64,000 nucleotides of DNA, from positions 1,674,001 to 1,738,000 of the forward strand of contig NZ_JAUSYG010000001.1 in NCBI RefSeq assembly GCF_030816725.1, in the 5' to 3' direction. The position numbers and the translations under genes are program-made. Of the stretch, positions 8,946-16,467 are shown piece after piece. The notes under the pieces were generated by a model. It was given only the letters and a program-made list of their open reading frames with translations. It ran no database searches and was not told the origin of the DNA. The DNA comes from Pseudarthrobacter defluvii (GTDB lineage: Bacteria; Actinomycetota; Actinomycetes; Actinomycetales; Micrococcaceae). Within the stretch, counting starts at the first letter, position 1, and each line of letters begins with the position of its first letter.

Positions 8946-9494
8946 ATGAGCGAAACGATCATCACCATCCGGGGCTTCGTGGCCACGGAGATAACGAGTT
9001 CCACCACGCCCGGGGGAGTGGCGACAGCCTCCTTCCGGCTTGGTTCCACCAGCCGCCGCTTCGACCAGGCATCCAAGACCTGGGGTGACGGGCACACCAA
9101 CTGGTTCACGGTCCAGGGCTACCGCAACCTTGCTGGAACCCTGGGGTGCAGCATCAGGAAGGGGCAGCCGGTCATCGTGGTGGGCAAGCTGAAGCTCCGC
9201 ACCCGGGAAAAGGACGGGCGGGTCTACCACTCCACCACCATCGACGCCGAGGCCGTGGGGCACGACCTCACCTTTGGATCTGCCAACTTCATTCGTACCG
9301 CCTCCAGGCCTGCCCTTTCCCTCGTGGAGCAGGTGCCGGATGAGGCCGCCGGAATGGACCATGACCCGGATGAACCGGAGGACCGTGAGGACGAGCATCC
9401 CGAAGACCTCGTCCAGCCCGCCGTCGTCGTCCAGGACAATGACGGCAGGCTCGCTTCGCTGGACCTGGAAACGGGGGAACTCGCCGAAGTGTAG
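8946..9494 (+). CDS. Single-stranded DNA-binding protein paralogue
   Basis: 182-aa SSB-family protein with a single N-terminal OB fold (ETIITIRGFVATEI, TASFRLGSTSR, NWFTVQGYRNLAGTL, KGQPVIVVGKLKLRTRE, STTIDAEAVGHDL). The tail is acidic but ends ETGELAEV and lacks the DDDxPF-type tip by which the main SSB recruits partners, so this is probably the secondary SSB. In M. tuberculosis the secondary SSB-like gene (Rv2478c) also neighbours ettA (Rv2477c), matching this order. Start ATG 8946 follows CAGGACG. There is no repeat or phage context. Confidence 0.85.
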   Translation: MSETIITIRGFVATEITSSTTPGGVATASFRLGSTSRRFDQASKTWGDGHTNWFTVQGYRNLAGTLGCSIRKGQPVIVVGKLKLRTREKDGRVYHSTTIDAEAVGHDLTFGSANFIRTASRPALSLVEQVPDEAAGMDHDPDEPEDREDEHPEDLVQPAVVVQDNDGRLASLDLETGELAEV

Positions 9495-9648
9495 GGACAC
9501 ATATCAGGCATCAGCGTTCCCCTTCAGTCCCGGGCGGACGGAACGGCGGCACCCCCATCCGCCCTCCGTCCGCCCGTCAGTCAGCCAGCACGGCCGCCGC
9601 GGAAGTCCGCCGCTAATCACGCTGATCAGGATGTCCCGGCACCCGTGA

Positions 9649-9654
9649 CAGAAT
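9649..9654 (+). promoter_or_regulatory. Possible leaderless -10 of the 9661 lipoprotein gene
   Basis: CAGAAT, a -10-like hexamer, lies 6 nt before ATG 9661. No Shine-Dalgarno is present between them, so transcription could begin at the start codon. Confidence 0.35.
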
Positions 9655-9660
9655 GACACA

Positions 9661-10230
9661 ATGCTTCCCACCCCATACCAGCGGCAGAGCAAACGCGCCG
9701 GTGCAGCATTGGCATGTGCAGTCCTGGCCGTGGTTCTGTCAGGGTGTGCTGCCGGTTCTTCCGCGACTCAGCCCGCAAGTGGAGCCAGCGGCGCACAGGC
9801 ATCAAAGCTGGAGGCCACGGCGGCCGCCAGCGCAAAACAGGAGCCTGCCCAGGGCGCTGGTCCGCTGGCGGGAAGCACCCGTCCCGGCGGTGAACCGCTG
9901 GCCGGCACTTCAGGCGGGACGCAGGCGTCCGCGGCTGCAGCGGCCACCGATACGGTGAAGCGGACCGTCACGGATACCCTGACCAAGTTGGCAGCGGGAA
10001 CACCAAAGCCTGCCACAAGCCAGGTCAGCGAAGCCTTGGCCGGCGCCGGTATTGCGCCGGCGGTTCTCCAGGTCTCGCAAAGCCGTACGCCCACCGGGCT
10101 GGAGGCGGACGCAATCGAGGCGGCGGTGCTGCAGGGCAAGGACTGTGTGATCGGTCAGGTGCGTGAAGGCGCCGTGACGGTGACTGTCCTTCCGGTACTG
10201 GCCAGCGGGAAGTGCTTCGTCGGGTCCTGA
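9661..10230 (+). CDS. Putative lipoprotein, DUF6993-like
   Basis: 189-aa secreted protein. A basic N-terminus and hydrophobic stretch (AGAALACAVLAVVLSGCAAG) end in the lipobox LSGC, so Cys near residue 23 should be lipidated and the protein held on the outer face of the membrane. Residues 25-95 are Ala/Ser/Gly/Thr-rich and probably unstructured. The C-terminal part (KPATSQVSEAL to LPVLASGKCFVG) looks like a small folded domain with two cysteines that could form a disulfide; it resembles actinobacterial DUF6993 proteins from memory. Function unknown. It sits alone between the SSB and EttA genes. Confidence 0.75.
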   Translation: MLPTPYQRQSKRAGAALACAVLAVVLSGCAAGSSATQPASGASGAQASKLEATAAASAKQEPAQGAGPLAGSTRPGGEPLAGTSGGTQASAAAAATDTVKRTVTDTLTKLAAGTPKPATSQVSEALAGAGIAPAVLQVSQSRTPTGLEADAIEAAVLQGKDCVIGQVREGAVTVTVLPVLASGKCFVGS

Positions 10231-10278
10231 CCGCGCTGGCTGACGGGGTCAAAATGTGAGTTCTGCACGCCGACCCAC

Positions 10279-10284
10279 TAGATT
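10279..10284 (+). promoter_or_regulatory. Leaderless -10 of ettA
   Basis: TAGATT (TANNNT) lies 7 nt before ATG 10292, with no Shine-Dalgarno between. The expected transcription start coincides with the ATG. Confidence 0.55.
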
Positions 10285-10291
10285 TGAGACC

Positions 10292-11974
10292 ATGGCGGAA
10301 TTTATCTACACAATGACCAAGGCCCGCAAGGCCGTTGGCGAAAAACTCATTCTTGATGACGTAAGCATGTCCTTCTTCCCGGGCGCCAAGATTGGTGTTG
10401 TGGGCCCAAACGGTGCCGGTAAGTCCACCATCCTCAAGATCATGGCCGGGCTGGACACGCCCTCCAACGGTGAGGCCAGGCTCAGCCCCGGATACAGCGT
10501 GGGCATCCTGATGCAGGAACCGCCCCTCAACGAGGAAAAGACCGTCCTGGGCAACGTCCAGGAAGGCGTTGGCGAGATCTACGGCAAGATCCAGCGCTTC
10601 AACGAGATCTCCGAGGAGATGGCCAGCCCCGATGCTGACTACGACACCCTCCTGGAGGAGATGGGCAAGCTGCAGGAAGCGATCGACGCCGCCGACGCGT
10701 GGGACCTCGACTCCCAGCTGGAGCAGGCCATGGATGCGCTGCGCTGCCCGCCGGCCGATGCCGACGTCACCAACCTCTCCGGCGGTGAGCGCCGCCGCGT
10801 AGCGCTCTGCAAGCTCCTCCTGCAGAAGCCGGACCTGCTGCTCCTCGACGAGCCCACCAACCACCTGGATGCCGAAAGCGTCCTGTGGCTCGAACAGCAC
10901 CTTTCGAACTACCCCGGTGCCGTCCTTGCCGTCACCCACGACCGGTACTTCCTGGACCACGTGGCTGAATGGATCGCCGAAGTGGACCGCGGCCACCTGT
11001 ACCCCTACGAAGGCAACTACTCCACCTACCTGGAGAAGAAGCGCGCCCGCCTGGAAATCCAGGGCAAGAAGGACGCCAAGCAGGCCAAGCGCCTCTCAGA
11101 GGAACTCGAGTGGGTACGCTCCAACGCCAAGGGCCGCCAAACCAAGTCGAAGGCCCGCCTGGCCCGCTACGAGGAAATGGCCGCCGAAGCCGACCGCACC
11201 CGCAAGCTTGACTTCGAAGAGATCCAGATTCCGCCGGGACCGCGCCTGGGCGGCCTGGTCCTGGAGGCCAAGAACCTCCAGAAGGGCTTCGAGGACCGGG
11301 TCCTGATCGACGGACTGTCCTTCACCCTGCCCCGCAACGGAATCGTGGGCGTCATCGGCCCCAACGGCGTGGGCAAGACCACCCTGTTCAAGACCATCGT
11401 CGGCCTCGAGCCGCTCGACGGCGGTGACCTGAAGATCGGCGACTCCGTCAAGATCTCCTACGCGGACCAGAGCCGTGGCGGCATCGACCCCAACAAGACC
11501 CTGTGGGAAGTTGTCTCGGACGGGCTGGACTTCATCCAGGTGGGCAACGTTGAAATGCCGTCCCGCGCCTACGTGGCCGCATTCGGCTTCAAGGGACCGG
11601 ACCAGCAGAAGAAGGCCGGTGTCCTCTCCGGCGGTGAGCGGAACCGGCTGAACCTCGCCCTGACCCTGAAGCAGGGCGGAAACCTGCTGCTCCTCGACGA
11701 ACCCACCAACGACCTCGACGTCGAAACCCTCAGCAGCCTGGAAAACGCGCTGCTGGAGTTCCCCGGCTGCGCCGTGGTGGTCTCTCACGACCGGTGGTTC
11801 CTGGACCGGGTGGCCACCCACATCCTGGCCTACGAAGGCGACGACGAGAACCCCTCCAAGTGGTACTGGTTCGAGGGCAACTTTGAATCCTATGAGGAGA
11901 ACAAGGTCCAGCGGCTGGGCCCGGATGCTGCCAAGCCGCACCGCGTCACCCACCGGCGCCTCACCCGCGACTAG
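10292..11974 (+). CDS. ettA: ABC-F translational throttle ATPase EttA
   Basis: 560-aa soluble ABC-F protein that binds the ribosomal E site and gates the first peptide bond according to ATP/ADP. Two ATPase domains are visible: Walker A GPNGAGKST and GPNGVGKTT, signatures LSGGERRRVALCKLL and LSGGERNRLNLALTL, Walker B LLLLDEPTNHLD and LLLLDEPTNDLD. The linker between them (from EKKRARLEIQ to RLARYEEM) is the charged P-site tRNA interaction arm. There are no membrane segments. ATG 10292 is chosen over a 12-codon extension because MAEFIYTM is the conserved EttA start and a leaderless -10 lies just upstream. Confidence 0.96.
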   Translation: MAEFIYTMTKARKAVGEKLILDDVSMSFFPGAKIGVVGPNGAGKSTILKIMAGLDTPSNGEARLSPGYSVGILMQEPPLNEEKTVLGNVQEGVGEIYGKIQRFNEISEEMASPDADYDTLLEEMGKLQEAIDAADAWDLDSQLEQAMDALRCPPADADVTNLSGGERRRVALCKLLLQKPDLLLLDEPTNHLDAESVLWLEQHLSNYPGAVLAVTHDRYFLDHVAEWIAEVDRGHLYPYEGNYSTYLEKKRARLEIQGKKDAKQAKRLSEELEWVRSNAKGRQTKSKARLARYEEMAAEADRTRKLDFEEIQIPPGPRLGGLVLEAKNLQKGFEDRVLIDGLSFTLPRNGIVGVIGPNGVGKTTLFKTIVGLEPLDGGDLKIGDSVKISYADQSRGGIDPNKTLWEVVSDGLDFIQVGNVEMPSRAYVAAFGFKGPDQQKKAGVLSGGERNRLNLALTLKQGGNLLLLDEPTNDLDVETLSSLENALLEFPGCAVVVSHDRWFLDRVATHILAYEGDDENPSKWYWFEGNFESYEENKVQRLGPDAAKPHRVTHRRLTRD

Positions 11975-12026
11975 CCTCGACCCGCCGCCTGGCGGCAGCC
12001 CGGCGGGAGGCGCGTTGTACAAGAAG

Positions 12027-12071
12027 TAAGGCCGGCACCAGATGGAATTTGTCCACCTGGTGCCGGCCTTA
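12027..12071. terminator. Bidirectional intrinsic terminator
   Basis: 15-bp perfect stem TAAGGCCGGCACCAG (12027-12041) with 12057-12071 and a 15-nt loop. It lies between the convergent ettA and tesB. Confidence 0.85.
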
Positions 12072-12099
12072 CTGATGCCCGCCGCGGGGAGGACCGGAT

Positions 12100-13020
12100 T
12101 CAGTCGCCTTCCGGAAGGGCGGGAACGCGGACCATCCCCTCCTGCGCCACAGAAGCGACGTGCTGGCCCTCCCGGTTGAAAATCCTGCCGGTCGCCAGCC
12201 CGCGGGCGCCGTGCGCGCTCGGGGACTCCTGGACGTAGAGCAGCCATTCATCCACCCTTGCCGGGCGGTGCCACCACATGGCGTGGTCCAGGCTGGCGAC
12301 GTTCATGCCGGGGCTGGTCCAGTTCAGGCCGTGCCGCCGAAGGATCGACTCGAGCAGCGTGTAGTCGCTGGCGTAGGCCAAGGCCGCGCGGTGCAGGTTG
12401 GAGTCATCCGGCATGGGGCCGAAGGTCTTCATCCAGACGGCGTTGCGGGCCTCCCGCGGTCCGTTTGCGGACACGTACAGCGGCGGGTCGACGTGCCGGA
12501 TGTCGAAGGGCCGCTCATAGGCCCAGTGCCGGGCCACCGGGTGGTCGAACTTTCCCAGCAGGTCAGCCGTGCTGGGCAGCGACTCAGGGTCCGGGATCCC
12601 GGCGGGCATGGCGGAGGAGTGGTCAATGCCCTCGTCTTCACCTTGGAAGGAGGCAATCATTGACAGGATGGGCACGCCCTCCTGGTAGGCGTGGACTCGC
12701 CTGGCGGAGAAGGACCGGCCGTCGCGCAGCCGCTGCACCCCGAAGGTGATGGGCTTGTTGGCGTCACCGGGCCGCAGGAAGTAGCCGTGCATGGAGTGGA
12801 CAAACCGTTCCGGATCCACGGTCCTGGTGGCTGCCACAAGAGACTGCGCCAGGACCTGCCCGCCGAACACCCTGTGATGCGGCTGCTGCTGGGAGGGGCC
12901 CAGGAAGATATCCTCGTCCGTCCGGGCGCCCTCCAGCTCACCAAGGTCCAGCAGTTCGATCAGTGATGAGGTGGGGTCTCCGCTTGGCGGCGCCAGCAGT
13001 CCGGCTTCGGCTTCAGTCAT
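12100..13020 (-). CDS. tesB: Acyl-CoA thioesterase II
   Basis: 306-aa double-hotdog enzyme hydrolysing acyl-CoA to free acid and CoA. The N-terminal hotdog has HRVFGGQVLAQSLVAA; the C-terminal hotdog carries SLDHAMWWHRPARVDEWLLYVQ, ARGLATGRIFNREGQHVASVAQEGM, supplying the Asp, Ser/Thr and Gln expected of the TesB catalytic triad. Full length for the family. The ATG at 13020 has a TAGAGT hexamer 6 nt upstream (13027-13032 on this strand), so the mRNA is probably leaderless. Divergent from the 13085 gene and convergent with ettA. Confidence 0.93.
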   Translation of the reverse strand: MTEAEAGLLAPPSGDPTSSLIELLDLGELEGARTDEDIFLGPSQQQPHHRVFGGQVLAQSLVAATRTVDPERFVHSMHGYFLRPGDANKPITFGVQRLRDGRSFSARRVHAYQEGVPILSMIASFQGEDEGIDHSSAMPAGIPDPESLPSTADLLGKFDHPVARHWAYERPFDIRHVDPPLYVSANGPREARNAVWMKTFGPMPDDSNLHRAALAYASDYTLLESILRRHGLNWTSPGMNVASLDHAMWWHRPARVDEWLLYVQESPSAHGARGLATGRIFNREGQHVASVAQEGMVRVPALPEGD

Positions 13021-13026
13021 GGTCCG

Positions 13027-13032
13027 ACTCTA
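13027..13032 (-). promoter_or_regulatory. Leaderless -10 of tesB
   Basis: TAGAGT on the minus strand, 6 nt before the ATG at 13020, without a ribosome-binding site. Confidence 0.5.
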
Positions 13033-13071
13033 GACGGCGCCGCGGGAACCGCTCAACCGGGGCGCAGCCGG

Positions 13072-13077
13072 TAGTGT
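13072..13077 (+). promoter_or_regulatory. Leaderless -10 of the 13085 gene
   Basis: TAGTGT lies 7 nt before GTG 13085. It is 40 bp from the opposite-facing tesB -10, forming a compact divergent promoter pair. Confidence 0.5.
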
Positions 13078-13084
13078 CTAAGGT

Positions 13085-13747
13085 GTGTCTGAACTTCTCA
13101 CCTCGTCCTTCCGTTTCGCCGATCCCCGGGATCTGGCCGACCTGAAGACGTTTGCCACCCGGGCCAAGGCCATTGACGACGGCGGAGCCATCCGCCTCCA
13201 GGCCGCCGGCTCCGTCCTCGCCGCCTACGTCTGTGTCCTGCGGCCCAGGCTCCTGGGTGAATCAACCCCCACCATCCTGGGCCTGCGCACCATGGCCCTG
13301 GCGGAACCCTCCGGAACAGATGTCACCGTGGCGTTGTCATCCGTCCTGGACCGGCTGGCACATGCGGGGGAGAACGACGTCGAATTGCCGGTTCCGCCCA
13401 CCACCGTCACCGAGTCGTGGACAGGAGTAGGCGCCCCACGGGGCGGATGGGAGCTGTTGGGGTCCGTCAGCGACGCCCGTCTTCGGGCTGCGGCAGAGGC
13501 AGGCATCGCCGAAGTCGCCGGGATCGTACCGGACAAGCCGGGCGCCCTGATCGTCAACAACGCCCGGGCAGCGGTCTGGGGCCGGGAACTTGACGACGCC
13601 GGCCTGCCCGCCGGTGCGGCTTTCGCAGCCTTCGTGCTGGGGTTCCTTGGTGACGGTGACCAGAAGCTCTACCGGACCGGCCGCTGGTTCCGGCTGACTG
13701 GCCCGCGCGGCCACGTCCTGGCCAGGACCGGCAGCGGCCTGCTCTAG
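13085..13747 (+). CDS. Hypothetical protein of unrecognised family
   Basis: 220-aa soluble protein that I do not recognise. It has no signal peptide or membrane segment and no catalytic motif I can name. Composition is typical of the host, and the minus-strand shadow frames are clearly worse. Visible features are an N-terminal FRFADPRDLADLKTFATRAKAID segment, a central LRPRLLGESTPTILGLRTMALAE stretch, a valine-rich ELPVPPTTVTESWTGVG, and a C-terminal GRWFRLTGPRGHVLARTG tail. GTG 13085 fits the leaderless promoter at 13072. It stands alone between tesB and a terminator. A metabolic role is not assignable. Confidence 0.75.
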   Translation: MSELLTSSFRFADPRDLADLKTFATRAKAIDDGGAIRLQAAGSVLAAYVCVLRPRLLGESTPTILGLRTMALAEPSGTDVTVALSSVLDRLAHAGENDVELPVPPTTVTESWTGVGAPRGGWELLGSVSDARLRAAAEAGIAEVAGIVPDKPGALIVNNARAAVWGRELDDAGLPAGAAFAAFVLGFLGDGDQKLYRTGRWFRLTGPRGHVLARTGSGLL

Positions 13748-13755
13748 CCCCAGGT

Positions 13756-13780
13756 GGCCGGGGCAGTGTCAGCCCCGGCC
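13756..13780. terminator. Terminator between convergent genes
   Basis: 9-bp GC stem GGCCGGGGC (13756-13764) with 13772-13780, 7-nt loop, followed by CTAAAA. It separates the 13085 gene from the globin gene. Confidence 0.6.
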
Positions 13781-13788
13781 CTAAAATG

Positions 13789-14247
13789 TCAGGAGCCGGA
13801 GGGGCTGTTCACCATCGACAAGGCGGCCCGCTCCATGTAGTCCCACAGCGTGCCTTCGTAAAGCGAAGGCAACTGCAGGGCGTCCACGGCGGTGCGCATG
13901 TGGAACAGCCACCGGTCCTTTGCCTCGGGCGTGACCTTGAACGGCATGTGCCGCATCCGCAGGCGAGGGTGGCCTCGCTCCTCCCCGTATGTCGTGGGTC
14001 CGCCCCAGTACTGCTCGAGGAACATCAGGAACCGGCGCTTCGCCGGGGCAAGATCCTCTTCCGGGTACATCGGCCGCAGCACGGGATCGGTAGCCACGCC
14101 GTCGTAAAAGACGTCGATCAGCTTCACGAAGGTCTCGTGGCCGCCCACCGCGTCGTAGAAGCTGTCGGTGTAGGCCGGCTTGCTGAACGGATCATTCTGC
14201 ATCAACTGGGGCCGCTGCCCGGGGCGCGGCTCGATGGGAAGCGACAT
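13789..14247 (-). CDS. glbO: Group II truncated haemoglobin
   Basis: 152-aa 2-over-2 globin binding haem and O2 (GlbO/trHbO class). Visible landmarks are YDAVGGHETFVKLIDVFYDGVATDPVLRPMY with Tyr B10, the proximal His in RMRHMPF, and the group II Trp G8 in KDRWLFHM. The start MSLPIEP is at 14247, 1 nt after the mscS stop (TAGCATG), so the two are co-translated and the 27-codon upstream extension is rejected. Proposed roles for GlbO are O2 delivery and peroxide/NO chemistry. Pairing with a mechanosensitive channel is unusual enough to note. Confidence 0.92.
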   Translation of the reverse strand: MSLPIEPRPGQRPQLMQNDPFSKPAYTDSFYDAVGGHETFVKLIDVFYDGVATDPVLRPMYPEEDLAPAKRRFLMFLEQYWGGPTTYGEERGHPRLRMRHMPFKVTPEAKDRWLFHMRTAVDALQLPSLYEGTLWDYMERAALSMVNSPSGS

Positions 14248-14248
14248 G

Positions 14249-14932
14249 CTAGTCCCCGGCTTTCTGGTCTGTTTTCTTGGTCTCAACGTGTGCCGAGCCC
14301 TGGTCGGTGGTCCCGTCGTCGGACTCATGCAGCGGAACGTAGCGTCCCTGGGACCGGTTGCCCACGCGCAGAATCTCGCCGTTGCGCAGGTACCAGATGG
14401 CGCCGTCGTCCGAGCGGACGCGGGTGATCCGCAGCCCCATGGACTCCACCACGCCCACCACTTCGCTGGTTTCGATCACGTCACCGATCCCGTACTGGTC
14501 CTCAATGGTAATGAAGATCCCGGCCAGGAAGTCGCGGATCAGCTGTTGGGCGCCGAAGCCGATGGCCACACCGAGGATTCCCACGCTGGTGAGCAGCGGC
14601 GCGATGTTGATGTCCAGGTTCTGCAGCACGTACATGCCGGTGATGATCACCACCAGCACGCCCACCACGCTGTTGAGCAGTGAACCGATGGTCTCGGCAC
14701 GCTGCACGCGGCGTTCGTGGTCCAGGGCGCGGAAGGCCGGAGCCGCCCATTTGAACGTGGGCTTCTTGAAGAAATTGCTTCCCGAGGCCACCCGCCTGGT
14801 GATGCGGGAAATGATGAAGGTGGCCACGAGCCAGACGGCAACGCCGACGCCCAGGCTGATCACGATGCCAGGGACGCTTACGCCGGACGGCTGGCTCGCG
14901 GCGTCGGGAAGGATGGACAACATGCTGACCAT
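14249..14932 (-). CDS. Small-conductance mechanosensitive channel (MscS family)
   Basis: 227-aa compact MscS: one N-terminal membrane helix (PGIVISLGVGVAVWLVATFIIS), a second (IGSLLNSVVGVLVVIITGMYVLQNL), and the pore-lining Gly/Ala helix (LLTSVGILGVAIGFGAQQLIRDFLAGIFITIEDQYGIGD) leading into the beta-domain (RITRVRSDDGAIWYLRNGEI). The cytoplasmic vestibule is shorter than in E. coli MscS (286 aa), ending in a charged tail. It releases solutes during hypo-osmotic shock. It overlaps no gene but is 1 nt from the downstream glbO start. AAGGAG lies 13 nt before the ATG. Confidence 0.92.
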   Translation of the reverse strand: MVSMLSILPDAASQPSGVSVPGIVISLGVGVAVWLVATFIISRITRRVASGSNFFKKPTFKWAAPAFRALDHERRVQRAETIGSLLNSVVGVLVVIITGMYVLQNLDINIAPLLTSVGILGVAIGFGAQQLIRDFLAGIFITIEDQYGIGDVIETSEVVGVVESMGLRITRVRSDDGAIWYLRNGEILRVGNRSQGRYVPLHESDDGTTDQGSAHVETKKTDQKAGD

Positions 14933-14986
14933 GGGGGGAAGTAGCTCCTTGGGATATTGCTCTGTTCTCTTTCAACCCTATCGCCG

Positions 14987-14992
14987 TACCGT
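14987..14992 (+). promoter_or_regulatory. Leaderless -10 of the 14999 gene
   Basis: TACCGT (TANNNT) lies 6 nt before ATG 14999, with no Shine-Dalgarno. Confidence 0.45.
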
Positions 14993-14998
14993 GGACCA

Positions 14999-15997
14999 AT
15001 GCGCATCCTCATCCTCGGCGGAACAGCCTTCCTCTCCAAGGACATTGTTATGCAGGCGGTCGCCGCCGGGCACGACGTCACCTGCCTCGCGCGGGGAACA
15101 TCCGGTGAGCCGCCGCGCGGGGCCGCATGGGTCAGGGCGGACCGTTCAACAGGCCAGGCTGCCTACGCGGAGGTTGCCGGCGAATGGGACGCGGTGATCG
15201 AGGTCGCGCGGGATCCCAAACCCGCGCGGGAGGCCCTTGCATCCCTGGCCGGCAGCGCCGGGCACTGGACCTTTGTTTCCAGCAGCTCAGCCTACGCCGA
15301 GCACTCCACGCCCGGCGCGGCGGAGGACGCGCCGCTGCTGCCGCCGTTGCCGGCAGAGGTGCCTTTCAGTCCGGAACTCTATGGCGAGTCAAAGGCAGCC
15401 ATAGAGGAGGCCACCCAGGCGGCCACGAACGGCGCGGCCCACCTGTGCCGCGCCGGCCTGGTCAGCGGCCCCGGCGATCCCACGGACCGGTACGGCTACT
15501 GGCCTGGCCGCTTCGCCCGGAACCCGGGACCCGTGCTCGTCCCGGACATCGGCCCGCAGCCCACGCAGGTGATCGACGTCCGGGACCTGGCGGCCTGGAT
15601 CCTGCGCGCAGCCGAACAGGGAACCACCGGCCCCCTGAACGCCATGGGGGAACAGGTGCCCTTTGCAGACCTCGTCAGTGCCTGCCGCGAGGGGTCCGCG
15701 GCCAACGCCACCACTATCACTGCCAAGGAAGACTGGCTCGTGGAACAGGGGGTCAACTACTGGGCCGGGCCCGATTCCCTTCCGCTCTGGCTGCCGCCGC
15801 ACCACGAGGGCTTCATGGCCCGCAGCAACGCCGCAGCCAAAGCAGCCGGCATGGTGCTGCGGCCGTGGCGGGAAACCCTGGCGGACACGCTGGATGACGA
15901 ACGCGTCCGAGGACTTGACCGGCCCCGGAAGGCCGGCCTGGCACCCGCCACGGAGCAAAGGCTTGTGGACCTGCTCCGCAGCGAAGCGGGAAGTTAG
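14999..15997 (+). CDS. NAD(P)-dependent epimerase/reductase (extended SDR-like)
   Basis: 332-aa Rossmann protein. RILILGGTAFLSKDIVMQAVAAGHDVTCLARG is the cofactor-binding start, though the classic GxxGxxG is degenerate (GGTAFLS). SSSSAYAEH and YGESKAAIEE give the Ser and YxxxK active-site elements of SDRs. The C-terminal half (FADLVSACREGS, NYWAGPDSLPLWLPPHHEGF, AKAAGMVLRPWRETLADTL) resembles the isoflavone-reductase/epimerase group common in actinobacteria. Substrate unknown. The last 4 nt overlap the convergent osmC gene. ATG 14999 is supported by the leaderless promoter. Confidence 0.85.
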   Translation: MRILILGGTAFLSKDIVMQAVAAGHDVTCLARGTSGEPPRGAAWVRADRSTGQAAYAEVAGEWDAVIEVARDPKPAREALASLAGSAGHWTFVSSSSAYAEHSTPGAAEDAPLLPPLPAEVPFSPELYGESKAAIEEATQAATNGAAHLCRAGLVSGPGDPTDRYGYWPGRFARNPGPVLVPDIGPQPTQVIDVRDLAAWILRAAEQGTTGPLNAMGEQVPFADLVSACREGSAANATTITAKEDWLVEQGVNYWAGPDSLPLWLPPHHEGFMARSNAAAKAAGMVLRPWRETLADTLDDERVRGLDRPRKAGLAPATEQRLVDLLRSEAGS

Positions 15998-16467
15998 GCC
16001 ACCACCGTCTCCGGCTGGTGCTCCACCGGAAAATTCACGCTGCGGGCAATGAAGCAGACCTGGTTGGCTTCATGGTGCAGCGATGCCGCAAGTTCGGCCA
16101 TGCCGGCGTCGGCCACCGTCACGTGCGGATGCAGGACAACCCGTTCGAACTGGCCGCTGCCGTCCCGGTTGAGCCGCATCAGCCCCGTGGCCTCGTCCCG
16201 GTAGTCCGTGACCACCACACCGTGCTTCACCGCCACATGCAGGTAGGACAGCATGTGGCACTGCGTCAGTGCAGCCAGGAGGAGCTGCTCCGGGTTGTAG
16301 CGTTCCCGGTCCCCGTGGAAAGTGGGATCCGCCGAGCCCTTCAGGACCGGAAGGCCCGGGATGAGCACATCGTGGTCCCGCGAATAGCCCCGGTAGGACG
16401 AGGTGCCGTCACCCCGGTTGCCGGTCCACTGGACTGCCAGGGCGTACCGGTGTTCACCGAGGCTCAC
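15994..16467 (-). CDS. OsmC-family peroxiredoxin-like protein
   Basis: 157-aa OsmC/Ohr-fold protein. Two redox cysteines are visible, LLAALTQCHMLSYLH and HHEANQVCFIARSVNFPV, in the spacing used by OsmC/Ohr thiol peroxidases of organic hydroperoxides. The N-terminal beta-sheet (YALAVQWTGNRGDGTSSYRGYSRDHDVLIPG) is typical of the OsmC-like branch rather than Ohr. Its ATG overlaps the pepN stop by 4 nt, so it is translationally coupled behind pepN. It overlaps the convergent epimerase tail by 4 nt, leaving no room for a terminator between them. Confidence 0.9.
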   Translation of the reverse strand: MSLGEHRYALAVQWTGNRGDGTSSYRGYSRDHDVLIPGLPVLKGSADPTFHGDRERYNPEQLLLAALTQCHMLSYLHVAVKHGVVVTDYRDEATGLMRLNRDGSGQFERVVLHPHVTVADAGMAELAASLHHEANQVCFIARSVNFPVEHQPETVVA

